From: Pseudomonas graminis
GTDB lineage: Bacteria; Pseudomonadota; Gammaproteobacteria; Pseudomonadales; Pseudomonadaceae
NCBI RefSeq assembly: GCF_002093745.1
Contig: NZ_MTSB01000023.1
Location: 3,855-67,854, forward strand
Length of the DNA: 64,000 nucleotides
Direction of reading: 5' to 3'
Numbering within the stretch: position 1 is the stretch's first letter; each line of letters starts with the position of its first letter. Below, piece after piece: positions 45,862-64,000 of this stretch. The notes below the pieces were generated by a model that was given only the letters and a program-made list of their open reading frames with translations, did no database searches and was not told the DNA's origin. A program made the position numbers and the translations under genes.

Positions 45862-47967
45862 TCAGCCTTGTTTTTTGGTTACAGTTTCAACGATGTGCGT
45901 CGGCGCTGTATTGTATTTTTTGAATTCCATAGAGTAGCTTGCGCGACCCTGAGACATGGAGCGAACGTCGGTCGCATAACCGAACATCTCACCCAACGGA
46001 ACCTCGGCACGAATCACTTTGCCGGAAACCGTATCTTCCATACCCAGAATCATGCCGCGACGACGGTTAAGGTCGCCCATCACGTCACCCATATAGTCTT
46101 CAGGCGTAACAACCTCTACCGCCATGATCGGCTCAAGCAACTCACCACCGCCCTTCTGGGCCAGCTGCTTGGTCGCCATGGAGGCAGCCACCTTAAACGC
46201 CATCTCGTTCGAGTCGACGTCATGGTAGGAACCATCAAACACGGTAGCCTTCAGGCCGATCAGCGGATAACCGGCAACAACGCCGTTCTTCATCTGCTCT
46301 TCGATACCCTTCTGGATAGCCGGGATGTATTCCTTAGGAACAACACCACCCACCACTTCGTTTACGAATTGCAGACCTTCCTGACCTTCGTCAGCAGGTG
46401 CAAAACGGATCCAGCAATGACCAAACTGGCCACGACCGCCGGATTGACGAACGAACTTGCCTTCGATTTCACAGTTCTTCGTGATGCGCTCACGATAGGA
46501 AACCTGAGGCTTGCCGATGTTGGCTTCGACGTTGAACTCACGGCGCATCCGGTCAACCAGGATGTCCAGGTGGAGCTCGCCCATGCCAGAGATGATCGTT
46601 TGACCAGTCTCTTCATCAGTCTTGACGCGGAAAGACGGGTCTTCCTGAGCAAGTTTGCCCAGTGCGATACCCATTTTTTCCTGGTCATCCTTGGTTTTTG
46701 GCTCAACAGCAACCGAAATAACCGGCTCCGGGAAGTCCATACGAACCAGAATGATTGGCTTGTCAGCGTTGCACAAGGTTTCACCAGTGGTGACGTCCTT
46801 CATGCCGATCAAGGCCGCGATGTCACCAGCGCGTACTTCCTTGATCTCTTCGCGAGCGTTTGCATGCATTTGCACCATACGACCCACGCGCTCTTTCTTG
46901 CCCTTGACCGAGTTGATCACACCGTCGCCGGATGCCAACACGCCCGAGTAAACACGGACGAAGGTCAGGGTACCCACGAATGGGTCAGTAGCGATCTTGA
47001 ACGCCAGAGCCGAGAACGGCTCGTTGTCGTCTGCATGACGCTCCATCAAGATTTCCTCGTTATCAGGATCGGAACCCTTGATAGCAGGAATATCGATTGG
47101 AGCCGGCAGGTAGTCGATCACGGCGTCGAGAACCAAGGGAACACCCTTGTTCTTGAAGGAAGAACCGCAAACAGCAAGAACGATCTCACCAGCGATAGTA
47201 CGCTGACGCAGAGCGGCCTTGATTTCCTCGTTGGTGAGCTCTTCACCCTCGAGGTACTTGTTCATCAGCTCTTCGCTGGCTTCGGCCGCAGCCTCAACCA
47301 TGTTGCCGCGCCACTCGTCAGCCAGTTCCTGCAATTCAGCAGGGATAGGCTCGCGACGTGGAACCATGCCTTTGTCAGCATCATTCCAGTAAACAGCTTC
47401 CATGGACATCAGGTCGATCTGACCCTGGAAGTTGTCTTCAGCACCGATAGCCAACTGAATCGGCACCGGCGTGTGGCCCAGACGCTGTTTGATCTGAGCA
47501 ATTACGCGCAGAAAGTTAGCACCTGCACGGTCCATCTTGTTCACGTAAACGATACGCGGAACACCGTATTTGTTGGCTTGACGCCATACGGTTTCGGACT
47601 GAGGTTCTACGCCGGAAGTACCACAGAACACAACGACCGCGCCGTCGAGTACACGCAGGGAACGCTCAACTTCAATGGTGAAGTCAACGTGGCCCGGGGT
47701 GTCAATGACGTTGAAGCGGTATTGGTCTTTGTGCTGCTTCTCGGAACCCTGCCAAAAGGCAGTAATAGCAGCAGAAGTAATGGTAATACCACGCTCCTGC
47801 TCCTGAACCATCCAGTCCGTGGTCGCGGCGCCATCATGCACCTCGCCCATTTTGTGGCTTTTGCCGGTGTAAAAAAGGACGCGCTCGGTGGTGGTGGTTT
47901 TACCAGCATCCACGTGAGCGACGATACCAATGTTACGGTAGCGGCCAATCGGAGTAGTACGAGCCAT
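45862..47967 (-). CDS. fusA: Elongation factor G
   Basis: A 701-residue translocase. G1 is [12 protein letters not shown] (17-28), the effector region is [10 protein letters not shown]3 is IDTPGHVDF and G4 VNKMDRAG. Domains II-V follow, with the domain IV loop ending in conserved [12 protein letters not shown]. It moves tRNA and mRNA through the ribosome after peptide-bond formation, and helps recycling. In the str operon between rpsG and tuf, 29-31 base gaps. Confidence 0.99.
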   Translation of the reverse strand: MARTTPIGRYRNIGIVAHVDAGKTTTTERVLFYTGKSHKMGEVHDGAATTDWMVQEQERGITITSAAITAFWQGSEKQHKDQYRFNVIDTPGHVDFTIEVERSLRVLDGAVVVFCGTSGVEPQSETVWRQANKYGVPRIVYVNKMDRAGANFLRVIAQIKQRLGHTPVPIQLAIGAEDNFQGQIDLMSMEAVYWNDADKGMVPRREPIPAELQELADEWRGNMVEAAAEASEELMNKYLEGEELTNEEIKAALRQRTIAGEIVLAVCGSSFKNKGVPLVLDAVIDYLPAPIDIPAIKGSDPDNEEILMERHADDNEPFSALAFKIATDPFVGTLTFVRVYSGVLASGDGVINSVKGKKERVGRMVQMHANAREEIKEVRAGDIAALIGMKDVTTGETLCNADKPIILVRMDFPEPVISVAVEPKTKDDQEKMGIALGKLAQEDPSFRVKTDEETGQTIISGMGELHLDILVDRMRREFNVEANIGKPQVSYRERITKNCEIEGKFVRQSGGRGQFGHCWIRFAPADEGQEGLQFVNEVVGGVVPKEYIPAIQKGIEEQMKNGVVAGYPLIGLKATVFDGSYHDVDSNEMAFKVAASMATKQLAQKGGGELLEPIMAVEVVTPEDYMGDVMGDLNRRRGMILGMEDTVSGKVIRAEVPLGEMFGYATDVRSMSQGRASYSMEFKKYNTAPTHIVETVTKKQG

Positions 47968-47997
47968 AAAGCCCTCGCAAAATTAGTGACGCTGAAA

Positions 47998-48489
<492 letters not shown>

Positions 48490-48590
48490 TCAGGTTAGCT
48501 CGGGACCACCATCCGTAGAAGGATGCGCCCGACCTTACTCTTATCGACTCAGAAAAATAGAAATCTGCAATTTCAAACAGAAGCCAAAGA

Positions 48591-48962
48591 CTACTTAGGC
48601 TTCTTGGTACCGTATTTCGAGCGACCCTGGTTACGGCCTTTAACGCCGGAAGTATCCAGAGAACCACGAACGGTGTGATAACGAACACCTGGCAAGTCTT
48701 TTACACGACCGCCACGGATCAGTACCACGCTGTGCTCTTGCAGGTTGTGACCTTCACCACCGATGTACGAGGAAACCTCGAAACCGTTGGTCAGGCGCAC
48801 ACGGCAGACTTTACGCAATGCCGAGTTAGGTTTTTTCGGCGTGGTGGTATACACACGAGTGCATACACCGCGACGTTGCGGGCAGTTCTGCAGCGCAGGC
48901 ACGTCGGATTTCTCGACGATACGCTTACGCGGCTGACGTACCAGCTGGTTGATAGTTGCCAT
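48591..48962 (-). CDS. rpsL: 30S ribosomal protein S12
   Basis: A 123-residue decoding-centre protein, [20 protein letters not shown]. Both lysines known for streptomycin resistance when changed are wild type: [11 protein letters not shown] (Lys43 region) and [13 protein letters not shown] (Lys88 region), so this allele is expected to be sensitive. First gene of the str operon, separated from rpoC by a terminator region. Confidence 0.98.
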   Translation of the reverse strand: MATINQLVRQPRKRIVEKSDVPALQNCPQRRGVCTRVYTTTPKKPNSALRKVCRVRLTNGFEVSSYIGGEGHNLQEHSVVLIRGGRVKDLPGVRYHTVRGSLDTSGVKGRNQGRSKYGTKKPK

Positions 48963-49087
48963 CTACTAGCTCCACTGTTGTCTTGCGACGCTATTGTCTT
49001 ACAAGAAAAGCAAATGACGAGGCACAAGCCCCGCCAAATTTAGGGGTACAAGAGTCTAAAGAGGATCCCGCCCCCAGTCAAGACAAA

Positions 49088-49157
49088 GCCCCGGCCGCTT
49101 CGTCCGGCAAACAGCACATGATGTGCCGCCCGCCGAATGAAAATGCCGAGGCTTTGG
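49088..49157 (-). terminator. Probable terminator after rpoC
   Basis: AAAGCC (from 49088) and GGCTTT (to 49157) form the base of a long stem-loop region that includes the 13-base near-palindrome GCACATGATGTGC (about 49116-49128). On the minus strand it starts within 5 bases of the rpoC stop and is followed by TTGTCTT. The structure is bulged, so confidence is moderate. Confidence 0.6.
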
Positions 49158-49159
49158 TC

Positions 49160-53359
<4,200 letters not shown>

Positions 53360-53423
53360 GGCTTTCCTCCTGGCGGAGCAGGGGAGCAGGCAATACCGCC
53401 CTGCCCCCGATTCGCGTCACGTG

Positions 53424-57497
<4,074 letters not shown>

Positions 57498-57563
57498 CAG
57501 CGTTCCCCAGCTTGGTCACCTGCTTGTTTGGCTCCCTCCCGACGGAAGCAGCCAGAAAATCTT

Positions 57564-57672
57564 GCAAACCCCTTGGTTTGCGCCACCGCCATCGGTGGAT
57601 ACCACACGTTACAAACGTTGACAGCGCCAATCGTCTATAACGGAAAAAGGCCGGTGGCAAAAGCCACCAGCC
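57564..57672 (-). promoter_or_regulatory. Attenuator-like hairpins between rplL and rpoB
   Basis: Reading on the minus strand, the first hairpin is GGCTGGTGGC-TTTT-GCCACCGGCC (complement of 57649-57672, one G-U pair), followed by five T's: the form of a partial terminator. Two more stems follow towards rpoB: CCACCG-CCAT-CGGTGG (57583-57598) and GCAAACC-CCTT-GGTTTGC (57564-57581). The E. coli rplL-rpoB gap likewise holds an attenuator and an RNase III site. Confidence 0.7.
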
Positions 57673-57718
57673 ATCAGCCTTTCGCTAAACGCGTGGGCTG
57701 GACACTCAAAATCGATGC

Positions 57719-58084
57719 TTATTTCAGCTCGACTTTAGCGCCTGCTTCTTCCAGAGTAGCTTTGGCTTTGTCAGCTGCGTCTTTGGCAACAGCTTCCAGA
57801 ACCAGTGCTGGGGCGCCATCAACGACTGCCTTGGCTTCTTTCAGGCCCAGACCGGTCAGCTCACGTACTGCCTTGATCACGTTAACTTTCTTCTCGCCAG
57901 CTTCCAGCAGCATGACGTTGAATTCAGTTTGTTCTTCAACAACAGCAGCAGCGGCAGCCGGGCCAGCAGAAGCGGCAGCAGCGGTAACGCCGAACTTCTC
58001 TTCGAATGCCTTGATCAGTTCTACAACCTGAATAACGGACATTTCAGCTACGGCGTTAAGGATATCGTCTTGAGAGATAGACAT
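57719..58084 (-). CDS. rplL: 50S ribosomal protein L7/L12
   Basis: A 121-residue acidic stalk protein: an N-terminal dimerisation helix ([20 protein letters not shown]), an Ala-rich hinge ([12 protein letters not shown]), and the C-terminal domain that recruits translation GTPases ([20 protein letters not shown]). It is made in four to six copies per ribosome. It lies 79 bases after rplJ. Confidence 0.98.
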   Translation of the reverse strand: MSISQDDILNAVAEMSVIQVVELIKAFEEKFGVTAAAASAGPAAAAAVVEEQTEFNVMLLEAGEKKVNVIKAVRELTGLGLKEAKAVVDGAPALVLEAVAKDAADKAKATLEEAGAKVELK

Positions 58085-58163
58085 GACTCAATTTCCTGAA
58101 TTGGGGGACGGCCTACGCGACCATCAAAATAAACAAAAATACGCGAAAAGATCTGACTCAGCC

Positions 58164-58664
58164 TTAAGCTGCAGCTGCTTCTTTTTGGTCGCGAACAGCC
58201 GCCAGAGTACGAGCCAATTTGCTGGTAGCGCCTTGAATCACGCTCATCAGCTGAGAAATTGCTTCGTTACGGGTCGGCAAGGTTGCCAGTACGTCGATCT
58301 GATTAGCTGCGAGGAACTTGCCCTCGAACGCAGCTGCCTTGATCTCGAACTTATCCTGACCTTTCGCGAATTCCTTGAACAAACGGGCAGCAGCGCCAGG
58401 ATGTTCGTTGGAGAACGCAATCAAGGTCGGGCCGGTGAACACGTCGTTGAGGACACTGAATTCAGTGTCAGCAACAGCGCGCTTGAGCAGGGTGTTACGT
58501 ACAACGCGTACGTAAACGCCAGCTTCACGAGCCTCTTTACGGAGTCCGGTCATAGCGCCGACTGTCACACCACGGGCATCAGCCACGACAGCGGACAGAC
58601 CAGCTTTGGCAGCCTCGTTGACTTCAGCGACGATGGCCTTCTTGTCTTCGAGTTTAATTGCCAC
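58164..58664 (-). CDS. rplJ: 50S ribosomal protein L10
   Basis: A 166-residue stalk-base protein that anchors L7/L12 to 23S r[23 protein letters not shown] and [15 protein letters not shown]. Its complex with L12 represses rplJL translation in many bacteria by binding the leader; here 200 bases of structured leader precede the gene. Confidence 0.98.
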   Translation of the reverse strand: MAIKLEDKKAIVAEVNEAAKAGLSAVVADARGVTVGAMTGLRKEAREAGVYVRVVRNTLLKRAVADTEFSVLNDVFTGPTLIAFSNEHPGAAARLFKEFAKGQDKFEIKAAAFEGKFLAANQIDVLATLPTRNEAISQLMSVIQGATSKLARTLAAVRDQKEAAAA

Positions 58665-58866
58665 GGGTTTAACTCCTGCTTGTTACCGTTTCATCCGACC
58701 GGAGTCAGATGTCGTTTTGGTGTCTGATTCGGTAAGGAACCGGGAGCACCATCTGCGTAGGCTTGAGGTTTAAGACTTGCGTCGCCTACGGTCTTGGATA
58801 GCCCCCGCCAGGCAGGGACCCCAATCTTTCAAACGGCGCGGCAAACAACGCCGCGCCATTTTTGTC
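58665..58866 (-). promoter_or_regulatory. rplJ leader with hairpin after rplA
   Basis: The 202-base gap between rplA and rplJ holds a strong 8-bp stem GGCGCGGC / GCCGCGCC (58835-58842 and 58850-58857) directly after the rplA stop. It is followed on the minus strand only by GTTTG, so partial termination is the likely effect. The rest of the gap is in the position of the L10(L12) autoregulatory leader; its detailed fold was not derived. Confidence 0.5.
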
Positions 58867-59562
58867 TTACGCTTCCAGCGAACCTTGGTCGATGACCAGG
58901 CCCGGACCCATGGTGGTGCTCAGGGTGATGCGCTTGACGTAAATACCTTTCGAGGAAGCAGGCTTGATACGCTTCAGATCAGCGATCAGGGCTTCAACGT
59001 TTTCCTTCAGCTTGATTGCGTCGAAACCGACCTTGCCAACGGAAGTGTGAATGATGCCGTTTTTGTCGGTGCGATAACGAACCTGACCAGCCTTGGCATT
59101 CTTGACGGCGTTAGCGACGTCAGGAGTAACAGTGCCGACCTTAGGGTTAGGCATCAGACCGCGAGGACCGAGGACCTGACCCAACTGACCGACAACACGC
59201 ATTGCGTCAGGGGACGCAATAACTACGTCGTAGTTCAGATCGCCTGCTTTCATTTCAGCAGCCAGATCGTCCATACCAACGCGATCAGCACCAGCAGCCA
59301 AAGCAGCTTCAGCAGCAGGGCCCTGGGTGAAAACTGCAACGCGTACAGTTTTACCGGTGCCGTGCGGCAGTACGGTAGCGCTACGAACGACCTGGTCGGA
59401 TTTACGAGGATCAACACCCAGGTTGACAGCAATATCTACAGACTCGCTGAACTTGACAGTCGACAGCTCGGTCAGCAGGGCAGCAGCGTCTACAAAGTTG
59501 TAGGATTTGCCAGCTACGATCTTTTCGGCGATTGCCTTTTGACGCTTGGTCAGCTTAGCCAT
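58867..59562 (-). CDS. rplA: 50S ribosomal protein L1
   Basis: A 231-residue protein of the mobile L1 stalk; [20 protein letters not shown] and the signature [19 protein letters not shown]. In E. coli it represses its own operon by binding the rplK leader. The start shares one base with the rplK stop (TAATG). Confidence 0.98.
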   Translation of the reverse strand: MAKLTKRQKAIAEKIVAGKSYNFVDAAALLTELSTVKFSESVDIAVNLGVDPRKSDQVVRSATVLPHGTGKTVRVAVFTQGPAAEAALAAGADRVGMDDLAAEMKAGDLNYDVVIASPDAMRVVGQLGQVLGPRGLMPNPKVGTVTPDVANAVKNAKAGQVRYRTDKNGIIHTSVGKVGFDAIKLKENVEALIADLKRIKPASSKGIYVKRITLSTTMGPGLVIDQGSLEA

Positions 59563-59993
59563 TACACACCCTCCACGTTAAGGCCCATGCTACGAGCGGA
59601 ACCGGCGATGGTACGCACGGCCGCTTCCATGTCAGCTGCAGTCAGATCCGCATTTTTTGCTTTAGCGATATCTTCCAGCTGAGCACGAGTCACGGTGCCA
59701 ACTTTAACGGTGTTCGGGCGAGCCGAGCCGCTGGTCAAGCCTGCAGCTTTCTTCAACAGAACCGATGCAGGGGTACTTTTTGTTTCGAAAGTGAAGCTAC
59801 GGTCGCTGTATACAGTGATGATCACTGGAGTCGGCAAGCCAGGCTCAATACCCTGAGTACGGGCGTTGAACGCTTTGCAGAATTCCATGATGTTCACACC
59901 GTGCTGACCCAGAGCAGGACCAACGGGCGGGCTTGGGTTAGCCTGAGCGGCTTTCACTTGCAGCTTGATGTATGCGGTTATCTTCTTGGCCAT
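59562..59993 (-). CDS. rplK: 50S ribosomal protein L11
   Basis: A 143-residue protein of the GTPase-associated centre, target of thiostrepton and needed for RelA activation; [20 protein letters not shown] with [20 protein letters not shown]. The start at 59991-59993 is used: four residues of an upstream in-frame extension are not family sequence. It is first in its operon, after the nusG terminator. Confidence 0.98.
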
Positions 59994-60064
59994 GAGGCAC
60001 TCCAATTACGGGTTCAAGCGCCAACAAAGGCTCCCCGGTTACTTACGCGTATATCCCAGTGACG

Positions 60065-60093
60065 AAAAAACCCCACAGCCTTAAGCTGCGGGG
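60065..60093 (-). terminator. Terminator after nusG
   Basis: CCCCACAGC / GCTGCGGGG (60071-60079 and 60085-60093, one G-U pair on the RNA strand), with an A-run at 60065-60070 that reads as a T-run after the stem. It separates the secE-nusG transcript from rplK. Confidence 0.88.
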
Positions 60094-60111
60094 TATGGGA
60101 TTTCAGCCCAG

Positions 60112-60645
60112 CTAGACCTTTTCGACCTGACTGAACTCCAACTCTACCGGGGTAGAGCGTCCGAAAATGAGCACCGCCACCTGGATACGGCTCTTTTCGT
60201 AGTTAACTTCTTCAACCGTGCCGTTGAAATCCGCGAACGGCCCGTCGGTGACACGAACAACCTCACCCGGCTCGAACAGCGTTTTCGGCTTCGGCTTGTC
60301 GCTACCGTCAGCAACACGACGCAGAATTGCTTCTGCCTCTTTGTCGGTGATCGGAGCTGGCTTATCGGCAGTACCGCCAATGAAGCCCATGACACGCGGG
60401 GTGTCCTTGACCAAGTGCCAAGTACCCTCATTCATGTCCATCTGAACAAGCACATAACCAGGGAAGAACTTACGTTCGCTTTTGCGCTTCTGGCCATTAC
60501 GCATTTCAACCACTTCTTCAGTGGGAACCAGAATTTCGCCGAAGCCATCTTCCATGCCTGCCAGCTTCACACGCTCGACCAACGAGCGCATGACATGCTT
60601 CTCGTAACCCGAGTAAGCATGCACTACGTACCAACGCTTAGCCAC
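60112..60645 (-). CDS. nusG: Transcription termination/antitermination factor NusG
   Basis: A 177-residue protein: NGN domain ([31 protein letters not shown]) and C-terminal KOW domain ([20 protein letters not shown]). It suppresses pausing, and couples RNA polymerase to Rho or to the ribosome through S10. It follows secE by 9 bases. Confidence 0.98.
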   Translation of the reverse strand: MAKRWYVVHAYSGYEKHVMRSLVERVKLAGMEDGFGEILVPTEEVVEMRNGQKRKSERKFFPGYVLVQMDMNEGTWHLVKDTPRVMGFIGGTADKPAPITDKEAEAILRRVADGSDKPKPKTLFEPGEVVRVTDGPFADFNGTVEEVNYEKSRIQVAVLIFGRSTPVELEFSQVEKV

Positions 60646-60654
60646 GGGACACCC

Positions 60655-61023
60655 TTAGCCAACTATCAAGGAAACAAGCCAGCCGAGCAGGGAATCAAGC
60701 CCCCACAACAGCAACGCCATAACCAGCACAACAGCCACAACGATCAACGTGGTTTGCGTGGTTTCTTGGCGAGTAGGCCAAACGACTTTACGGATCTCTG
60801 CGCGAGCTTCTTTCGCCAAAACGAAGAAAGCCTTACCTTTGCCAGTCTGCAAGGCTACAAATGCAGCTGCAGCAGCAATCACAAGGAGAGCGAGAACACG
60901 GTACAGGATCGGCTCAGCAGAGTAATACTGATTACCGACAACACCCACGACAACCAAAACGACTACCAGGAGCCACTTCAGCAAATCAAAGCGAGAGTCT
61001 GATGCTTCAGCCTTGGGATTCAT
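60655..61023 (-). CDS. secE: Protein translocase subunit SecE
   Basis: A 122-residue protein with two N-terminal spans (LLKWLLVVVLVVVGVVGNQY, then VLALLVIAAAAAFVALQ) and the conserved amphipathic helix plus third span (AKEARAEIRKVVWPTRQETT, VALLLWGLDSLLGW). It stabilises SecY in the translocon. The three-span form is typical of gammaproteobacteria. It follows tRNA-Trp by 46 bases and is probably on the same transcript. Confidence 0.96.
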   Translation of the reverse strand: MNPKAEASDSRFDLLKWLLVVVLVVVGVVGNQYYSAEPILYRVLALLVIAAAAAFVALQTGKGKAFFVLAKEARAEIRKVVWPTRQETTQTTLIVVAVVLVMALLLWGLDSLLGWLVSLIVG

Positions 61024-61069
61024 CTACGGAGATCCTGTGAAAAGAAAGCCAGATTACATCTAGGGAATC

Positions 61070-61145
61070 TGGCAGGTCAGGAGGGAATCGAACCCCCAAC
61101 CTACGGTTTTGGAGACCGTCGCTCTGCCAATTGAGCTACTGACCT
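61070..61145 (-). tRNA. tRNA-Trp (anticodon CCA)
   Basis: 76 bases including encoded CCA. Acceptor AGGTCAG pairs with CTGACCT; the anticodon loop reads CTCCAAA; the T-loop has GGTTCGATTCC. It lies just upstream of secE, the standard Pseudomonas position. Confidence 0.98.
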
Positions 61146-61278
61146 AAAAGCAAAATCAGGCCGACCATTATGCGGACCTGACGAGAGTTTTTCAACACCT
61201 TATTCAGAACAGACCACCCCAAAAGCGGAATCTGAACAGAGCATCAAGCAGGCCTAAGACAACAAGCCCACCTAAAAC

Positions 61279-61306
61279 AAAGGCAGATATTTTCATATCT
61301 GCCTTT
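61279..61306 (-). terminator. Terminator between tRNA-Thr and tRNA-Trp
   Basis: Perfect 12-bp stem AAAGGCAGATAT-TTTC-ATATCTGCCTTT, followed on the minus strand by GTTTTAGG. It starts 5 bases after tRNA-Thr and ends the tRNA-Tyr-Gly-Thr transcript exactly where tufB stands in relatives. Confidence 0.85.
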
Positions 61307-61311
61307 AGCAA

Positions 61312-61387
61312 TGGAGCTCTTGAGCGGATTCGAACCGCTGACCTCACCCTTACCAAGGGTGTGCTCTACCAACTGAGCTACAAGAGC
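61312..61387 (-). tRNA. tRNA-Thr (anticodon GGT)
   Basis: 76 bases including encoded CCA. Acceptor GCTCTTG / CAAGAGC; the anticodon loop reads TTGGTAA. Third in the tRNA cluster. Confidence 0.98.
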
Positions 61388-61414
61388 AAAATCACAGTGC
61401 ATAAGCTGCAAGCT

Positions 61415-61488
<74 letters not shown>

Positions 61489-61512
61489 GCAATTTGCAGC
61501 TCGCGCTAAATC

Positions 61513-61597
<85 letters not shown>

Positions 61598-61610
61598 TAA
61601 GCGAGGCAGC

Positions 61611-61639
61611 ATTCTCAACTCATGCCACCCTTCTGTCAA
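61611..61639 (-). promoter_or_regulatory. Promoter of the tRNA-Tyr-Gly-Thr cluster
   Basis: On the minus strand: TTGACA (complement of 61634-61639), 17-base spacer, GAGAAT (complement of 61611-61616), about 14 bases before tRNA-Tyr. The perfect -35 and spacing make it a strong sigma-70 promoter. Confidence 0.75.
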
Positions 61640-61739
61640 CCTTTTTCTCAGTAAAAACCTGAGGTTACATGCGTTGACTACTGCTGCTTAGTTCGTGAGA
61701 CTTTCACCTCACTGCGAAGCGGGCGCCATTCTATGTAAA

Positions 61740-62168
61740 CTAATCGACAGTTGCAATGCCCTCACATGACATTATTTGATTTTTTAACTGAGGGAAATCC
61801 TGACTCAACTGCTTGATCACGCCAGCCTCCACGAGACGACGGCTCTCTGGAGTGATTTTCAACCAGTACACCGCTGAACTGTTTGACTGAAACGAGCGGA
61901 ATTGCGACTGGATGTCCAGACTGTTGAGTCGCTGCTCAACCAGGCGAGCCTCTTCCGGCCGGGCAAAGCCACCGACATAAAGACACTTTGCGTCGACATC
62001 GTTCGCCGCACCACTCGCATCCGACTCACTGAGGAGCCGAATATCCTGCTGCGGGGGGCGATGCAAGGATAAAGGCATGACCTCCTTTGCCCTGAGAGGA
62101 GCTTCCTGCTGGTGCCATACGTAGTAAAGGCCATTGAGCATCAACAGGAGAAGAAATAACCAACGCAT
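61740..62168 (-). CDS. SPOR-domain protein
   Basis: A 142-residue protein: N-terminal signal/anchor MRWLFLLLLMLNGLYYVWHQ, a linker, and a C-terminal SPOR-like domain (CLYVGGFARPEEARLVEQRL, then VYWLKITPESRR). SPOR domains bind denuded septal peptidoglycan. The start at 62166-62168 is chosen because it begins the signal/anchor; the longer frame overlaps coaX. It is 7 bases downstream of coaX, as in other pseudomonads, so birA-coaX-SPOR is one operon. Confidence 0.82.
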   Translation of the reverse strand: MRWLFLLLLMLNGLYYVWHQQEAPLRAKEVMPLSLHRPPQQDIRLLSESDASGAANDVDAKCLYVGGFARPEEARLVEQRLNSLDIQSQFRSFQSNSSAVYWLKITPESRRLVEAGVIKQLSQDFPQLKNQIMSCEGIATVD

Positions 62169-62175
62169 AACTACC

Positions 62176-62925
62176 TCAATGCAAAGGGCAAGCGAGAGCC
62201 AGGCCCACGAACACCAGATCAGGAGCAATCCGCGCTTCCGGCAATACATCCCTGACCAGTGAAGCATCGCCACCTGTCACGAAGATAATGAAGTCATCCC
62301 CCCAGTACCCGCGAGCAATCTCAAGCTGTGTCAACGCGAACCCCCTGAGCATCAAAGAACAGCCGCGCTCCACTGCCTCTGCAGTCGCCCGCCCCGGCAC
62401 CAGATGAACAAGGGCCTTTTCAGCCTCAATGTCGTCATACCTGATGCGACGAGTGTGTGTACGCAACTGATTGCGCATCAACGGCATACCAGGGCATATG
62501 AAACCCCCGAGATGAGCCCCGCCGGCATCGACAAAATCAGAGGTCACCGCAGTCCCCAGATCAATGACCAGGCATGCGCGCCGGACGAGCTGATAAGCAC
62601 CAACCAAAGCCAGCCAACGATCCAGCCCAAGACGCGCGAATTCGTCATAGCCGTTGGTCACACCCGCAAGCTCACGCGCGGGTGCAGCACAGACAGGCGT
62701 CACCGAGAAAGCATCAACAAGGACGGTGACAAGCTTTGTCGTCTCTTCTGCGCTGCGCACACTGACCAAGCGACATTCTGTGAATGAAACGCCAGGAAGC
62801 TTGCTGAGGCTTTCCAATAAGGCAGCATCCGAGTCCACCACGCCACCACTGACTACTACTGCACCTTTTTTGGCCGCTACTCGCCACTTGATGAAGCTAT
62901 TGCCACAATCGAGCTCAAGAATCAT
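62176..62925 (-). CDS. coaX: Type III pantothenate kinase
   Basis: A 249-residue enzyme of coenzyme A synthesis that phosphorylates pantothenate. ASKHA-fold motifs: [12 protein letters not shown] at the N-terminus (Asp6, Asn9), [21 protein letters not shown] pantothenate site, and [22 protein letters not shown] split by the second phosphate loop. Type III enzymes are not feedback-inhibited by CoA. The ATG at 62923-62925 is used; a GTG one codon upstream is possible. It overlaps the birA stop by 11 bases. Confidence 0.95.
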   Translation of the reverse strand: MILELDCGNSFIKWRVAAKKGAVVVSGGVVDSDAALLESLSKLPGVSFTECRLVSVRSAEETTKLVTVLVDAFSVTPVCAAPARELAGVTNGYDEFARLGLDRWLALVGAYQLVRRACLVIDLGTAVTSDFVDAGGAHLGGFICPGMPLMRNQLRTHTRRIRYDDIEAEKALVHLVPGRATAEAVERGCSLMLRGFALTQLEIARGYWGDDFIIFVTGGDASLVRDVLPEARIAPDLVFVGLALACPLH

Positions 62926-63874
62926 CACGCAACCTCAGGCTGAGCTCGCCACCGCTAAAGCTCTTCTCAACACCACCGACGTCCAGGCGCAGTGCTCCAA
63001 GCGAGTCGATTCCCAGCACCACACCCTCCACAACCTCAATCCCCGAAAGCAGCTTTACTGCCGCCCCCTGCCAAAGATGGCCTTGCTCCCATGCGCTCTG
63101 AAACGCAGCAAAACCCTCTTTGCGGTGTATAGCCAGAAGCGTATCGAGCTGACAGCTTATGCGAGCCGCGATATCGTTTCGATCAGCAAGATGTCCCGTC
63201 TCCAGACGAACAGATGTCCACAACTGATCGACCTCGGCCGTTGCCCGCATGTTCACGTTAACCCCTATACCGATGACCACATGACACACGTCGGCCGGAT
63301 CGCCGATAAGCTCAAGGAGGATGCCGGCAATCTTCCGCTTCCCGACAAGCACATCATTAGGCCATTTAAGCCCTGCCCCTTGAACCCCTATATCACGCAG
63401 TACATTCATCACAGCAAGCCCCACTAACAGGCTAAGACCTTCAAGCTGACGCATCCCGCCGTCAATCCGCAATACCAGGCTGTAGTATAGATTTTCAGCA
63501 AACGGGCTTACCCACTTGCGACCTCGCCGCCCCCGCCCAGATGTCTGCTGCTCGGCCACTACAAGCAAGGGCATTGAAGCGCCTTGCGCAATCAAACGTA
63601 TGGCTTCGGCATTGGTTGAGTCGATCGTGCCGTGAACTCGCACCGACCAGCCCGTCGGGAGTCCCGCTTGGGCGATGACAGAAGGATTTAGAAGAGAAAT
63701 GGGCGTCGCTAGTCGATAGCCGCGTCCGCGCACCTTGTGAACTTCAATGCCGAGATCAAGCTCAAGCTGCTGAAGCTGCTTCCACACAGCACTGCGGCTA
63801 ACGCCCAGAGCTTTTCCCAGGACCTGACCGGAATGAAATGCACCATCAGCAAGAAGCGTTAACAAAGTAAGCAT
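62915..63874 (-). CDS. birA: Biotin-protein ligase / biotin operon repressor
   Basis: A 319-residue bifunctional protein. Residues 1-60 are a winged helix ([39 protein letters not shown]), so it can act as repressor. The catalytic domain has the biotinyl-adenylate loop GRGRRGRKW (113-121) and [19 protein letters not shown], followed by a C-terminal SH3-like domain. It biotinylates acetyl-CoA carboxylase. First gene of birA-coaX-SPOR. Confidence 0.96.
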   Translation of the reverse strand: MLTLLTLLADGAFHSGQVLGKALGVSRSAVWKQLQQLELDLGIEVHKVRGRGYRLATPISLLNPSVIAQAGLPTGWSVRVHGTIDSTNAEAIRLIAQGASMPLLVVAEQQTSGRGRRGRKWVSPFAENLYYSLVLRIDGGMRQLEGLSLLVGLAVMNVLRDIGVQGAGLKWPNDVLVGKRKIAGILLELIGDPADVCHVVIGIGVNVNMRATAEVDQLWTSVRLETGHLADRNDIAARISCQLDTLLAIHRKEGFAAFQSAWEQGHLWQGAAVKLLSGIEVVEGVVLGIDSLGALRLDVGGVEKSFSGGELSLRLRDDS

Positions 63875-64000
63875 TTAGATTCGCCTTGCAATAAGGCACG
63901 CATCATAGCCACGCAAGGGCATGATGCATAGAAACGAAAACGTGTTTTCAAAGCGGGGATGGCGAACGCCATAAAAACAAAAACCCTCAACGCGTCAGCG
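63875..64000. other. Right edge, upstream of birA
   Basis: 126 bases with no gene. The last bases (AAAAACAAAAACCCTCAACGC) look like the left half of a terminator stem with an A-run, which would close a transcription unit entering from the right on the minus-strand sense or ending there on the plus strand. In many pseudomonads an rRNA operon lies upstream of birA; that cannot be checked here. Confidence 0.3.

Overview
The window is a chromosomal segment of a fluorescent-type Pseudomonas, most likely of the P. syringae group. The evidence is the gene order uvrA-ftnA-rplQ-rpoA through the S10/spc/alpha, str and rpoBC operons to nusG-secE-tRNA-coaX-birA, the Pseudomonas-like protein sequences, a REP-like element of the Pseudomonas type, and high G+C codon usage. 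The species call is inference; the genus call is strong.

Left part (1-24,960), accessory and metabolic. It opens with the 3' end of a type VI secretion Hcp gene, followed by a probable effector/immunity pair, a tiny membrane protein and a ferritin-like protein. Next come two sugar-nucleotide epimerase/reductase genes, a large MscS-type channel, an alpha/beta hydrolase and a fumarylacetoacetase-family enzyme. A complete dedicated TonB-ExbB-ExbD-outer membrane receptor cluster follows (9,535-13,835). A patch of small unknown genes includes a low-G+C DUF3800-type gene bracketed by dyad repeats. Then a ROK repressor diverges from a six-gene operon: Ugp-like ABC importer, glycerophosphodiester phosphodiesterase and inositol-monophosphatase-like enzyme. 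I read this operon as uptake and breakdown of a glycerophosphodiester, perhaps glycerophosphoinositol. A fatty acid desaturase, whose Shine-Dalgarno sequence lies in a two-state hairpin, and a small hypothetical gene close this part.

Middle (24,960-30,780): ssb, a YajR-like MFS transporter divergent from uvrA, and a heme-less bacterioferritin-like ferritin (FtnA).

Right part (30,780-61,740), all on the minus strand, is the major translation/transcription supercluster. In transcription order it reads: tRNA-Tyr, tRNA-Gly, tRNA-Thr, [terminator], tRNA-Trp, secE, nusG, [terminator], rplK, rplA, rplJ, rplL, rpoB, rpoC, [terminator], rpsL, rpsG, fusA, tuf, [terminator], then the S10, spc and alpha operons from rpsJ to rplQ. 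The tufB gene usually found between tRNA-Thr and tRNA-Trp is absent. The window ends with a SPOR-domain protein, coaX (pantothenate kinase) and birA; the last bases look like the edge of another transcription unit.

The most interesting non-standard signals are: (1) the hairpin switch over the desaturase ribosome binding site; (2) the long inverted repeat overlapping the promoter of the ROK-controlled operon, whose core also occurs upstream of tonB; (3) the dyad cluster around the DUF3800 gene; (4) the hcp-linked toxin/immunity candidate; (5) the missing tufB; and (6) strong intra-operon hairpins at rpsN-rpsH and rplL-rpoB.
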